Assembly: GCA_964475165.1 (NCBI GenBank)
Contig: CAYYVN010000005.1
Span: forward strand, 62,001-126,000
Source: CAYUHK01 sp964475165
Lineage (GTDB): Bacteria > Verrucomicrobiota > Kiritimatiellia > JAAZAB01
DNA: 64,000 nucleotides
Direction of reading: 5' to 3'
Below, one piece after another: positions 46,601 to 54,677 of the stretch. Below the pieces are notes generated by a model. The model had not been told where the DNA came from. It searched no databases and worked only from the letters and a program-made list of their open reading frames with translations. Every line of letters begins with the position of its first letter. The first letter of the stretch is position 1. Both the position numbers and the translations under genes were made by a program.

Positions 46601-49465
46601 GGAGCCACGGGCCTTTGGAGCCATGGTATCTCGGGCGACTTGCCCATCGTCCTCTTGCGCATGAACGATCTCACCAACCTGAGCCTGGCCCGCCAGATGA
46701 TCAGGGCCTATGCCTACTGGCGCCACAAGGGGTTGCGCGTGGATCTGGTGATCTGGGCCGAGGCCTTTTCCGGCTATCGCCAGAACCTGTTGGATGCCAT
46801 CATCGGTCTGGTCCATGGCGGAGCTGAAGGTCCGGTGCTCGATCAATCCGGCGGCATTTTCGTGCGGAATATCGACCAGGTGCCGGAAGAGGATCGGGTC
46901 CTCATTCAATCCTCAGCGCGCATCATCTTCAACGATCGCTTCGGCTCGATGGCCGAACAAATCGAGCGCCGTATGCGTCCGGAAACACCGCTGCCAGATC
47001 ACTCGCCGGACTTGAAAGCCGCTGAAATCATTCCGGGTGAAAGTGAAATACCGCATCGCAACCTGATCTTTTTTAACGGACTGGGAGGCTTCACCGAGGA
47101 TGGCCGGGAATATGTCACCCTCCTCCATCCGGGACGGGCCACGCCGGCACCCTGGGTCAATGTGCTGGCCAATCCGAGCTTTGGTTCGGTGGTCAGTGAG
47201 TCGGGCAGCGCCTATACTTGGTTTGCCAATGCGCATCAATTCCGCCTGACCCCCTGGCACAATGACCCGGTCAGCGATCCCAGCGGTGAGGCCTTTTACA
47301 TTCGCGACGAGGAAACAGGTCGTTTCTGGTCGCCGACGGCGGCGCCGGCACGCGGCATCAATCCCTATGTCTGCCGGCATGGCTTGGGCTATTCGGTGTT
47401 TGAACATACTCAGGATCAGCTCTTCAGCGAAATGTATACTTATGTGGCGACGGAAGCCCCCTTGAAGTTCATTACGATCCGCCTCCGCAATCTTGCCGAG
47501 CATACCCGCCGCCTCAGTGTAACCGGCTTCTGCGAGTGGGTGCTGGGCGAAAACCGGCAGCGTTGCGCCATGCATGTGGTCACGCGGGTTGATCCGCAGA
47601 GTGGCGCGATTTTTGCGCGTAACGCCTTCCTGGATGATTTCCCCGGCCATGTGGCTTTCTTCCATTGCAGCGCCGCCGAACGCACCCTAACGGGTAATCG
47701 CGCGGAATTCATCGGCCGCAACGGCTCGCTGGCCGCGCCCGCCGCCATGAAGCGCAAACAGTTCTCCAACAAGGTGGGAGCTGGCCTGGATCCTTGCGCC
47801 GCCCTACGAGCCTATCTGACCATCCCGCCCGCGCAACAACTCGAGGTGGTTTTCGTCCTGGGCGCGGCCCCCAATGAAACGGAGGCGCGCGCGCTGCTCC
47901 GCGCCTTCGGCGGCACCGATGGAGCGCGCCAGGAGCTGGAAAAAGTCTGGCAGGTCTGGAAACACCGCCTGGGCGGCATTTATGTGGAAACGCCCGATGC
48001 CGCCGTGAATTTCATGGTCAACCACTGGCTCTTATACCAGGTCTGGATGGCCCGTTTCTGGGGGCGCAGCGGCTTTTATCAATCCAGCGGCGCCTATGGG
48101 TTCCGCGATCAATTGCAGGATGCGCTGGCCTTCCTTTACGGCAGCCCCTGGGCTACGCGTCAGCACCTGCTGCTGGCCGCCAGCCGCCAATTCAAGGAGG
48201 GCGATGTGCAACACTGGTGGCATCCGCCCGTCGGGCGAGGAGCGCGCACGCGCATCGCCGATGATTATTTATGGTTGCCCTATGTCACCCTCCGCTATGT
48301 GACGCTCAGCGCCGATACCGGCGTCCTCGATGAAGAAATAGCCTTCCTGGAAGCCAGGCCCTTGGCCGCCAACGAGGATTCTTATTACGACCGCCCCAAT
48401 CGCAGTGAACAACGTGCTTCCCTCTATGAGCATTGCGTGCGCGCCATCAAACGCAGTCTGAGTTTCGGCGCGCGCGGCTTGCCGCTCATGCAGGGCGGAG
48501 ATTGGAATGATGGCCTGGACGGCGTCGGCCGCGGCGGCCAGGGCGAAAGCGTCTGGCTAGCCTTCTTCCTCTATGATATCTTGAAGCGTTTCGGCGCCCT
48601 GGCCGCGCAACGCAACGATCAGGAGCTATCCCAGCTCTGCGCCAAGGAGGCCGCGCGCCTGCAAGGCCAGATCGAAGCCGAAGCCTGGGACGGCCAGTGG
48701 TATAAACGCGCCTTCTTCGATGACGGCACCCCGCTGGGCTCAGCCAGCAACGCCGAGTGCCGCATCGATTCCATTGCGCAAAGCTGGGCCATCCTCAGCG
48801 GCGCGGCGCAGCCGGAACGCGGATTGCAGGCCATGCAATCCGTCTCCCAACATCTGGTGGATCGCCAGCTGAAGATCATCAAGCTGCTCACCCCGCCCTT
48901 CGATAGCATCCCGCAGGATCCCGGCTATATCAAAGGCTACATTCCGGGTGTGCGCGAAAACGGCGGCCAGTATACCCATGCCGCCATTTGGGCGGCTATG
49001 GCCTGGGCCAAGCTCGGACAGCCCACGGAAGCCTGGGATTATTGCAATCTATTGAACCCCATCAACCGGACCCAAACAGCGGCTGAGATGCGGCGCTATC
49101 GCGTGGAACCATATGTGATGGCCGCCGATATCTATAGCGCCCCCGGCCAGGCCGGGCGCGGCGGCTGGACCTGGTATACCGGCGCGGCCGGCTGGATGTA
49201 TCAACTGCTCGTGGAGCATCTCCTGGGATTAAAGCTGGAGGCGGATCGTCTGACCTTCGAGCCGCTCCTGCCTATGGACTGGCCCTCATATAAGATTCAC
49301 TACCGCTACCGCAATACCTTCTATCATATCCAGCTTACTCGCGCCGAGCCCCAGGCCCAGCAGGTGCGCCGCCTGGTGCTGGATAATGTTGAGCAGGCCG
49401 AACTGGCCATTCAGCTGGTGGATGATCAGCGCGATCATTTCGTTGAGGTCGAACTGCATCTGTGA
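40694..49465 (+). CDS. ndvB: Cyclic beta-1,2-glucan synthase-like protein (NdvB/ChvB family)
   Basis: This 2923-residue protein has the full NdvB layout. An N-terminal helical region (1-415) and a membrane block near 416-476 precede a glycosyltransferase (GT84) with ITLDADTQLP near 632-642 and RHHRWVRGDWQ near 781. More membrane helices lie around 820-1000. A glucoamylase-like domain follows (TRTSPTNMGLGLISALAAYDFG near 1055; IPWGFSESCYNQVDAQ near 1466). Two supersandwich/GH94 parts come last, with the phosphorylase motif GGDWNDG near 2601-2607. Known relatives of about 2800 residues prime, elongate, trim and cyclise periplasmic beta-1,2-glucan. Function is inferred by family; the exact glucan is not proven. 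Confidence 0.93.
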   Translation: MTKQRLANLLRWRPERRHGSFDTGEPPLRAELFGLEQFSSFGAALAAAHDLDPASPSSECLLPRLTENAAIIRHSYDLIAAAARAGQALAPDAEWLLDNYYLIAEQIDIARQHLPKGYSRELPRLRSGPLRGFPRIYDLALELVSHTDGCVDADNITHFIKAYQRVQSLKLGELWAIPIMLRLTLLENLRRVAYRIVWRRQHRELALKWARRFIAVAQKDPRLFVTELADFVRANPPMSPPFIAELYANIEGIHSVIGLAINWIEQELSQQGQSIELIQQAESQSQAADQISIGNTITSLRTLNAIDWRQFVENLSVTEAVLRRDPAGVYAQMDFRTRDHYRHVVEGLAKTTKQAEESVAETAVRLAIARRDHSLADRRELHVGYFLIDRGAPELQRAVGFRIPLARRLRRRLCRRPVVLYLGAISALTLLMATPFCWLCQALRPGQWPWLALAAVLILLSVSRSAVALINWVITLGLSPRRLARLDFSKGVPENHRTAVVIPTLLYSENNLHSLLERIEICYLANREPNLCFGLLLDFPDAAQAELPHEAALLAAAVTGIRQLNSQYAAEQTNPFFLLFRKREWNPAEQTWMGHERKRGKLEMFNRLVCEGASDAWPVLEGDLEMIRSIKYVITLDADTQLPPQAAVKLAGTLAHPLNRPRLNPQTLCVEQGYGILQPRISASLIGSQRSWFARLFAGESGLDPYTREVSNVYHDLCGLSAFVGKGIYDVQAFHAALGKRFPHNRILSHDLIEGAHARCGFVNDVELIEDPPATYLDDARRHHRWVRGDWQIASWLWPTVPSANGQQPNRLGGLARWMIGDNLRRSLVPAAMLAALLFGWVVLPTEAWRWTATLLAIYFLPNLARTLRALCSKAQHAAWTAHLKRALANETRAWTIDVFELMMLPFQAGLYLDAIGLVAWRLHVSRRKLLEWKTAAETARAIDSRLWTMWTTLGIAPLTALGTAAILLSAGTTGWLLHAPLLLLWLSAPAIAWITSWPWSSPPAPLTAPQKLFLRNMARRTWAYFERFGGAEDNWLPPDNFQEEPQARLATRTSPTNMGLGLISALAAYDFGYLSSGELVERLGHTLNSMEKMERYRGHFYNWYDTRTLEPMRPLYVSTVDSGNLAAHLITLSEGLLELPDQPIWPAQYGAGLEDTARMLLEELERLDNPTAAAPLISRAERDNLQRHLQNLQRTPSSLPELRSALLDFRTQLAGWAERIAPHHPEWPLADATPARGSAAFWMQRLQAAGDDFLAELQQLAPWLDEQPTGPDPLWDMLLAEITPASTLRHMAQIEQRLAPALTKRRGPSRDKALRARQENHLAAAAEKAITRIQTIEELATRCRELSELDLEFLYDPQRHLLSLGYSLEAHRRDAGFYDLLASEARLCSFLAVAQGWLPLEHWFHLGRQLAPSGRAPALVSWGGSLFEYLMPLLVMPSYPQTLLDQTYKHAVQWQIQHGRRHRIPWGFSESCYNQVDAQMVYQYRAFGVPGLGLKRGLADDLVVAPYASTLALMVTPRQACRNLQTLQKLGAAGAFGCYEAVDYTPTRLQSNERMAMIKTHMAHHSGMTLLALDYTLNDQPMQRRFLAHAAFRSAILLLQERVPLAGVRSRTLRPVSETPEHQPAAKIAELNTRSFSTADTTIPDIHLLSNGRYYAMLSNAGSGYSRWQNLALTRWREDVTRDHSGTFFFIKNLRTGNFWSTTWQPICQDLDRYGGTYSQGMAEFRAVQDQIEVHTRIAVSPEDDIELRRMTISNLSRHNQHLELTSYAEVVLMDPRAEASHPAYHGLFVQTELLPDKATILCTRRPRAAKEHWPWLLHALIVRDPAMETPPSFETDRGQFIGRGRTLAAPVALTKAGPLSNSSGNVLDPIVAVRRRIWLPPGQSITVDALMGVDENRAGAMALVDKYHDHRLAERLFDLAWTHNQVLLHQLRISEAQAQLFGRTASSILYSDIRGRASPSLIARNRKGATGLWSHGISGDLPIVLLRMNDLTNLSLARQMIRAYAYWRHKGLRVDLVIWAEAFSGYRQNLLDAIIGLVHGGAEGPVLDQSGGIFVRNIDQVPEEDRVLIQSSARIIFNDRFGSMAEQIERRMRPETPLPDHSPDLKAAEIIPGESEIPHRNLIFFNGLGGFTEDGREYVTLLHPGRATPAPWVNVLANPSFGSVVSESGSAYTWFANAHQFRLTPWHNDPVSDPSGEAFYIRDEETGRFWSPTAAPARGINPYVCRHGLGYSVFEHTQDQLFSEMYTYVATEAPLKFITIRLRNLAEHTRRLSVTGFCEWVLGENRQRCAMHVVTRVDPQSGAIFARNAFLDDFPGHVAFFHCSAAERTLTGNRAEFIGRNGSLAAPAAMKRKQFSNKVGAGLDPCAALRAYLTIPPAQQLEVVFVLGAAPNETEARALLRAFGGTDGARQELEKVWQVWKHRLGGIYVETPDAAVNFMVNHWLLYQVWMARFWGRSGFYQSSGAYGFRDQLQDALAFLYGSPWATRQHLLLAASRQFKEGDVQHWWHPPVGRGARTRIADDYLWLPYVTLRYVTLSADTGVLDEEIAFLEARPLAANEDSYYDRPNRSEQRASLYEHCVRAIKRSLSFGARGLPLMQGGDWNDGLDGVGRGGQGESVWLAFFLYDILKRFGALAAQRNDQELSQLCAKEAARLQGQIEAEAWDGQWYKRAFFDDGTPLGSASNAECRIDSIAQSWAILSGAAQPERGLQAMQSVSQHLVDRQLKIIKLLTPPFDSIPQDPGYIKGYIPGVRENGGQYTHAAIWAAMAWAKLGQPTEAWDYCNLLNPINRTQTAAEMRRYRVEPYVMAADIYSAPGQAGRGGWTWYTGAAGWMYQLLVEHLLGLKLEADRLTFEPLLPMDWPSYKIHYRYRNTFYHIQLTRAEPQAQQVRRLVLDNVEQAELAIQLVDDQRDHFVEVELHL

Positions 49466-49546
49466 TAAGACACAGGGCAAAGGCATAGCTATCCGCACCT
49501 TAGCTCTGGCTTAAGGCAGCACACAGGCAGGGACAGGAAACAGGGC

Positions 49547-50404
49547 ATGCACAATCTCTGGATAGCATTTGGTTTGACTCTTTTGGCGGGCCTGGCCACG
49601 GGCATCGGCAGCATCATCGCCTTTACCGCGCGCCGCACCAATTATCGCTTTCTCTCGGTAGCCACCGGTTTTTCGGCCGGGGTGATGCTCTATATTTCGT
49701 TCGTGGAAATATTTTTCGAGGGCAGTCGGGCACTCACGGCCCGCTATGGTCCCCTGGGCGATTGGATCAATGTAGCCTCCTTTTTCGGCGGCATGCTCTT
49801 GATCGGGCTGGTGGATTATTTTATCCCCGCCGCCGAAAATCCGCATGAAGTCCGTTCGGAAGATGAAACTGCGCGCCTCTGCGCCCCGCCGCGCCAACCG
49901 GCCGCGCCCGGCGCTGACGCTCTACATCATCCCAAGCTCATGCGCCTGGGACTCTTCACCGCCCTGGCTATTGCCATCCATAACTTCCCGGAAGGCTTGG
50001 CCACCTTTCTCTCCACTCTACAGGATCCCGCCCTAGGGGTGGCCATCGCCGTGGCGGTGGCCCTGCATAATATCCCCGAAGGTATCAGTGTTTCGGTACC
50101 GATCTACTATGCCACCGGCAACCGCCGTAAAGCCTTCGTCTATTCTTTTCTCAGCGGCCTGGCCGAACCCATCGGAGCCGGAGTGGCCTATGTGGCGCTG
50201 CGCATCTTTACCGGAGACCCTTCCGGCGCGATCCCCTCGCAAGTCATGGGCGTGCTGTTCGCTGGAGTAGCCGGCATCATGGTGTATATCAGCCTTGATG
50301 AGCTGCTGCCCATCAGCCGCACTTACGGCAAGGGACACGATAGCCTGCTGGGCCTTATCGCCGGGATGCTGCTCATGGCCCTCACTCTCTTGCTGATGAA
50401 ATAA
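49547..50404 (+). CDS. zupT: ZIP-family zinc/divalent-metal importer, ZupT type
   Basis: The 285-residue transporter has about eight membrane segments. The metal-binding motifs are HNFPEG (His145, Asn146, Glu149) and HNIPEG (His174, Asn175, Glu178), as in ZupT, which imports Zn2+ and other divalent metals including Fe2+. A loop between about 97 and 130 with HHPK and acidic residues is variable. It is followed, convergently, by a ferritin-like metal transporter gene. Confidence 0.94.
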   Translation: MHNLWIAFGLTLLAGLATGIGSIIAFTARRTNYRFLSVATGFSAGVMLYISFVEIFFEGSRALTARYGPLGDWINVASFFGGMLLIGLVDYFIPAAENPHEVRSEDETARLCAPPRQPAAPGADALHHPKLMRLGLFTALAIAIHNFPEGLATFLSTLQDPALGVAIAVAVALHNIPEGISVSVPIYYATGNRRKAFVYSFLSGLAEPIGAGVAYVALRIFTGDPSGAIPSQVMGVLFAGVAGIMVYISLDELLPISRTYGKGHDSLLGLIAGMLLMALTLLLMK

Positions 50405-50424
50405 AGCCCCTTGAGCAACTGAGA

Positions 50425-50441
50425 CCGCCAAGCCCTGGCGG
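50425..50441. terminator. Hairpin between convergent zupT and ferritin/VIT1 genes
   Basis: CCGCCA-AGCCC-TGGCGG forms a perfect 6-bp stem with a 5-nt loop in the 45-nt gap between the two stop codons. No T-run follows on either strand. Confidence 0.35.
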
Positions 50442-50449
50442 CCCCCCGA

Positions 50450-51319
50450 TCAGATCTCCACGCCCAGAAAGAAGCGCAGCGCCAAACCCACCAGAAAACT
50501 CAAACCGGCCACGCCCAGACTCAAGGCGGCCATTTCAAGGAAGCGTTTCCGGAAGGGTTGATCTCTGGCCACCGCCAGGTAATAATTGAAAAGCGCGATG
50601 ATGCCCAACGCCAGACCCAGCGTACAGGCCAGAGCCAGATAATAATTGCGAAGATAAAGATAGGGCTGGATCAAAAGCGCCACGGTGATCAGATAGGCCA
50701 CCCCCGTATATAAGGCCGCGCGGGCGGGATTCCGCTCGGCAGCTTCCGTCTTGGTGGAAAGATATTCAGAGGCCGCCATGGAAAAGGCCGCCGCAATGCC
50801 GGTGATCAGGCCGGTCAGGGCAATCAGTTGGGTATTGCGCAGCGCGAGCGTCAGCCCGGCCAGGGCGCCGGTCAGTTCCACCAGGGCATCGTTCAAGCCC
50901 AATACCACCGAGCCGATATAGCGCAGACGTTCCTCATCCAGCAGGGCCAGCAACTGCTCTTCATGGTGGTTTTCTTCCTGAGCGATGCGAGCAGCCTCGG
51001 GGATTTCCGCCGCCAGTTGCTGATAACTCTGCTGGGCGCTGGCCTCGCCGCGTTCCATCAGTTTCACCCCGAAAGTGATCCCCAGAATGCGGCCCAGCCA
51101 GCTATACAGATGGAGCTTGAACCAGTCCGGGGCCACCTCCTCCCCAGTATAAGATTGCCAGCGCACAGCGTGCCGCCGCTCATCCTCGGCGATTTGTTCC
51201 AGCACCCGGCGGTTCTCCGCCGATCGCTGGCGCGCCGCCAGACGGTGATAGACATGATACTCGGTGATTTCGTCGCGCTGGTATTGCAACAGTAATTGCC
51301 TGGTCTTCGCTGAGATCAT
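50450..51319 (-). CDS. Ferritin-like plus VIT1/CCC1 membrane protein
   Basis: The 289-residue protein combines two parts. Residues 1-135 are rubrerythrin/ferritin-like helices with metal ligands in DEITEYHVYHRL, AEDERRHAVRW, MERGEASAQQSY and AQEENHHEEQL. The rest has the VIT1/CCC1 transporter pattern (VVLGLNDALVELTGALAGLTLALRNT, AAAFSMAASEYLSTK) and about five membrane helices. Similar MbfA-type proteins export iron or protect against iron and peroxide. ATG 51319 follows the ribosome-binding site AGGAGGGGGC. Confidence 0.9.
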   Translation of the reverse strand: MISAKTRQLLLQYQRDEITEYHVYHRLAARQRSAENRRVLEQIAEDERRHAVRWQSYTGEEVAPDWFKLHLYSWLGRILGITFGVKLMERGEASAQQSYQQLAAEIPEAARIAQEENHHEEQLLALLDEERLRYIGSVVLGLNDALVELTGALAGLTLALRNTQLIALTGLITGIAAAFSMAASEYLSTKTEAAERNPARAALYTGVAYLITVALLIQPYLYLRNYYLALACTLGLALGIIALFNYYLAVARDQPFRKRFLEMAALSLGVAGLSFLVGLALRFFLGVEI

Positions 51320-51485
51320 GATGCCCCCTCCTTCCGTTGCTATTTCAGAGCTGGCCACATAGGCCCGTCATAAAAAAACCGCAGCGCACCCATGGAAGCG
51401 CGGCCAATGGGTCAGTCGCTGAGCCGGAAAGACCCCTCTCCGCCGACCGCTCTTTGGCTATCGGGCGCCGCCTTGACAAAAGAAA

Positions 51486-53636
51486 CTATTTTTCGGTCAT
51501 GACCCAGACACCATCCCAAGCCGCGGGCGGTTGGCGCAACAGAGCTTGGCATTTACGGATGTAGGCGGCGGCCGGCGGATCCACGGCTTGCAACGGCTCA
51601 AAACAAGCCAACGCTTCCGTGAAGCGGCCGGCATAATAGGCTGCCAGACCCCGGGCAAAGGCGGCTAGCTCCTCCGTCCGCGCCGCCTGCTCCGCGGGCA
51701 ACATCGGCTCGAAAACGCGCACGGCAGTTTGGCGGCCCACCACCAGCACGCGGGAGATTTCACGCGCGGCCAGACTGTCATCGAGAGCGGAGCGGGTGGC
51801 TTCGGAGATCAGCGTATAAGTGCCGAACTGTTTATTGAGCCCTTCGAGCCGCGCGGCTAGATTGGCGGCGTCGCCCAGAATGGTGTAATTGAAGCGATTG
51901 TGCGAGCCCATATTGCCCACTACCACGGGGCCGGTATGCACTCCGATGCGCATCAGGATATCCCGGCCAACGCGCTCGCGTAAGGCTGGCCGCATCGCAG
52001 CCAGCTGGCTCTGGCAGCGCAGGGCGGCCCGCACCGCCCGCCGTGGGTGATCGGCTTGGGCCAAAGGCGCATTCCAGAAGGCAATGATGGCATCGCCCTC
52101 ATATTTATCCACCGTGCCGCCTGCTTCCTGAATGATATCGGTCATGGCCGTGAGATAAGCGTTCAGAAATGCTGTTAGTTGCTGGGGCTCAAGCCTTTCG
52201 GAGATGGAAGTGAAGCCTTGCAGATCGGAGAAGAAGATGGAAAGCGTCCGCTGCTCACCTCCCAGCTTCAGCCGCTCCGGATGGCGCGTGAGCTGTTCGA
52301 TGACCTCCTCGCTCAGGTATTGCTTGAAGGCGCCGCGGATGAAGCGTTTCTGTTTACCTTCCGTGGCATAATTGACCAAGACCGCGCTGACCAGCGCGAA
52401 AAGCAGGGCGGTTTCCGGAGCGAGAAAGGGCAGCCAGAATCCCTTTTGATAGGCAGCCACAGAGAGGAGCGCCGGCAGAGGCAAGGTCAGCGCAAAGACG
52501 AGGATGTTTTCGCGAGCATTACGCCCCAGGCGGGTCAGGATCCCGCCCAGTAAGCCCAGGCCCAGGATGGCGAGCCAACTATATTCACGGGGCACAGCGC
52601 GCATGAAATCATCGGCCAGCAGGTTATCCAAGGCGGTGGCGAAAATCTCCACTCCCGGATAGACGCGACTGATGGGCGTGGGGCGTAAATCCAATAGGCC
52701 GGGGGCATTGCAGCCGAGGAAGACATAGCAGTCGCGCAGCGCGTGCGCATCCTTGATCGGCGGCTCAGCATCAGCCTGTAAACGCAATTCGGATTGAATC
52801 ACGGCCGCCGCCGAGAAGCGCTGGTGGGTGCCGGCCGGACCACGAAAATTGAGCAAGGCCCGCGCGCCGCGATCCAGAGGAATGGTATGGAGCTCGGGCG
52901 CCAGGTCCGGCGAGGCCTGAGCACTGAGCAGCAGCCGCCCTGGTTCCAGGGCCAGGCGCGCGCCCGGCGCGGCCACCAGATAGGCCGCCAATCCCAAGCA
53001 GGGCACGGCGCGCTCATCAAAGATACTGAACAATTCCACCCGCCGAAAGATAGCGTCGGCATCCGGCTCGGAGCGCACATTACCGAGCAGGGCGGCGTTG
53101 GTGGCCACTTCCGGAATGGGCAAGGTAGCCGTAGGCAGGCGATCCGGCGCGCGGCGCGCGGCGGCTAACCAACGCTCTAAGCCCTGCACTTCCGGCAGAG
53201 CCAGCGCGGGTGGCCAGTTGGTGCGGTCACCATTTTGTCCCAAAAAAACAGTGCCCACAAACCCTGGCGTTGCGGCGATAGCCGCGCCGAAGATTTCGTC
53301 ATCTTCCACTCCCTCGCGCGAGGGTTCCGTATACAGCATATCGAAGATGACCGCCCGTGCGCCCTGCCTTTGGCAAAAATCAAGGATGGGCTTATAAACC
53401 TCGCGCGGCCAGGGCCAGCTTAAAGCCATCTCTTGTTGAGCCCAATCAAGGCTATACTGATCGATGAGGATGATTTTTATCCGGGGCGTAGCGGCGCCTG
53501 GCTTGGCCAGCTGGCTCACGCGCCAGTCCCAGGTTTTAGCCTCGAAACGGTTCAAGGCGCCGCTCCATTCGAGCGCCGCCGCGGCGCTGGCGGCCGCCAA
53601 GCCGATCAACAAGCCCTGTAATAATTTCTTCCACAT
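51486..53636 (-). CDS. CHASE2-domain adenylate cyclase
   Basis: The 716-residue receptor cyclase has an N-terminal membrane helix (about 5-22), a periplasmic CHASE2 sensor domain (about 35-345), and about three membrane helices (350-425). A class III cyclase domain (about 460-625) follows. Metal aspartates are Asp471 (FFSDLQGFT) and Asp515 (KYEGDAIIAF). Lys511 and Asp589 match adenine selection, and Asn592/Arg596 the transition-state pair (NLAAR), so it should be active and make cAMP. The tail (about 640-716) looks TPR-like. ATG 53636 is chosen because it starts the first helix. It is divergent from the O-acetylation gene set. Confidence 0.92.
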   Translation of the reverse strand: MWKKLLQGLLIGLAAASAAAALEWSGALNRFEAKTWDWRVSQLAKPGAATPRIKIILIDQYSLDWAQQEMALSWPWPREVYKPILDFCQRQGARAVIFDMLYTEPSREGVEDDEIFGAAIAATPGFVGTVFLGQNGDRTNWPPALALPEVQGLERWLAAARRAPDRLPTATLPIPEVATNAALLGNVRSEPDADAIFRRVELFSIFDERAVPCLGLAAYLVAAPGARLALEPGRLLLSAQASPDLAPELHTIPLDRGARALLNFRGPAGTHQRFSAAAVIQSELRLQADAEPPIKDAHALRDCYVFLGCNAPGLLDLRPTPISRVYPGVEIFATALDNLLADDFMRAVPREYSWLAILGLGLLGGILTRLGRNARENILVFALTLPLPALLSVAAYQKGFWLPFLAPETALLFALVSAVLVNYATEGKQKRFIRGAFKQYLSEEVIEQLTRHPERLKLGGEQRTLSIFFSDLQGFTSISERLEPQQLTAFLNAYLTAMTDIIQEAGGTVDKYEGDAIIAFWNAPLAQADHPRRAVRAALRCQSQLAAMRPALRERVGRDILMRIGVHTGPVVVGNMGSHNRFNYTILGDAANLAARLEGLNKQFGTYTLISEATRSALDDSLAAREISRVLVVGRQTAVRVFEPMLPAEQAARTEELAAFARGLAAYYAGRFTEALACFEPLQAVDPPAAAYIRKCQALLRQPPAAWDGVWVMTEK

Positions 53637-53894
53637 AGCCGGGCGCCACCCTCCCCAGAGCTTGCTCTCAGACGATCCGCTGGCAAGCGCGATTCGTCTG
53701 GCCAGCCAGTCTGGCGTAATGTTCCGAACTCGTAGCGGCAGTATAAGGCGCTGACGCTGGCCTGCCAAATCTTTTTCGCTGCTCCGCCAGAGCACGCAGG
53801 CGCGGGCATTCCTTGATATAACCCGCCCGGAAGCAAATCTGGGAGCCGAAAAAACTGGACAAGTGCTGACGCCTATGCTACCAAAAGCCTCAAT

Positions 53895-54644
53895 ATGCAA
53901 ACGGAAAGCGTTATTATCCAGCGCGAAATGGCTGACGCAGCCCGTTCCAGCCTGCAACGCTATAGCGATCTTATCATCGGCCGGCGGGGCTTCTGGCCTT
54001 TGCTCAAATATGAGCTGATCATGCTGTGCAGCTCCTGGGTGCCCGGCGCGCTGGGCCTCTGGTTGCGCGCAAAATTATATCCGCGGCTCCTGGGCCGTTG
54101 CGGACGGAATGTCGTTTTTGGCATGAATGTTACGCTGCGGCATCCGCATAAAATTGAGATTGAGGCTAATAGCGTTATCGATGATAATTGCCTGCTGGAT
54201 GCCAAGGGTGGCCATAATGCCGGCATCCGCCTCGGCCGCGGCGTCTTCCTCGGCCGCAATTCCATCCTCAGCTGCAAAAACGGCGATATCATCCTGGGCA
54301 ACGATGTTAATATCGGCTTCAATTGTGAGGTGTTTTCCGGCAGCCGCGTGACGCTGGGCAACGATACGCTGGTGGCCGCCTACTGTTATTTTATCGGCGG
54401 AGATCATGATCCGCAAGATGTGGAAGCTTCCGTCACCCGGCAGGCCGCGCGCTCACAGGGCATTGCTGTGGGAGAAAAATGCTGGTTTGGCGCGGGCGTG
54501 AAAGTGCTCGATGGCATCAAGATCGGCCATAACTGCATCCTGGGTGCCGGCGCCGTGGTCACCAAGGCCATCCCCGATTATGCCGTAGCCGTCGGCGTGC
54601 CCGCCAAGCCGATCCGCGATCGGCGCCAGAGCGAGTCAGACTGA
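53895..54644 (+). CDS. Left-handed beta-helix (hexapeptide repeat) acyltransferase
   Basis: The 249-residue protein has an N-terminal helical part (1-75) and hexapeptide repeats from about 75 to 235 (IEIEANSVIDDNCLLDAKGG, IRLGRGVFLGRNSI, IILGNDVNIGFNCEV, VTLGNDTLVAAYCYFIGG). It ends with AVGEKCWFGAGVKVLDGIKIGHN and VGVPAKPI. This matches serine acetyltransferase- or sugar O-acetyltransferase-like enzymes of the LbH superfamily. The substrate is unknown. It is the first of five same-strand genes with the MBOAT and AlgJ/X-like genes, which suggests a role in sugar acetylation. Confidence 0.82.
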   Translation: MQTESVIIQREMADAARSSLQRYSDLIIGRRGFWPLLKYELIMLCSSWVPGALGLWLRAKLYPRLLGRCGRNVVFGMNVTLRHPHKIEIEANSVIDDNCLLDAKGGHNAGIRLGRGVFLGRNSILSCKNGDIILGNDVNIGFNCEVFSGSRVTLGNDTLVAAYCYFIGGDHDPQDVEASVTRQAARSQGIAVGEKCWFGAGVKVLDGIKIGHNCILGAGAVVTKAIPDYAVAVGVPAKPIRDRRQSESD

Positions 54645-54677
54645 AAATCAGATACGGCCCAGTCGGAGTTAGTCAGA

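Noticed and set aside
53637..53894. Extra N-terminal 107 codons of the cyclase gene
   Set aside because: The stretch has no membrane or sensor features and runs into the divergent transferase gene; ATG 53636 starts a proper first membrane helix.
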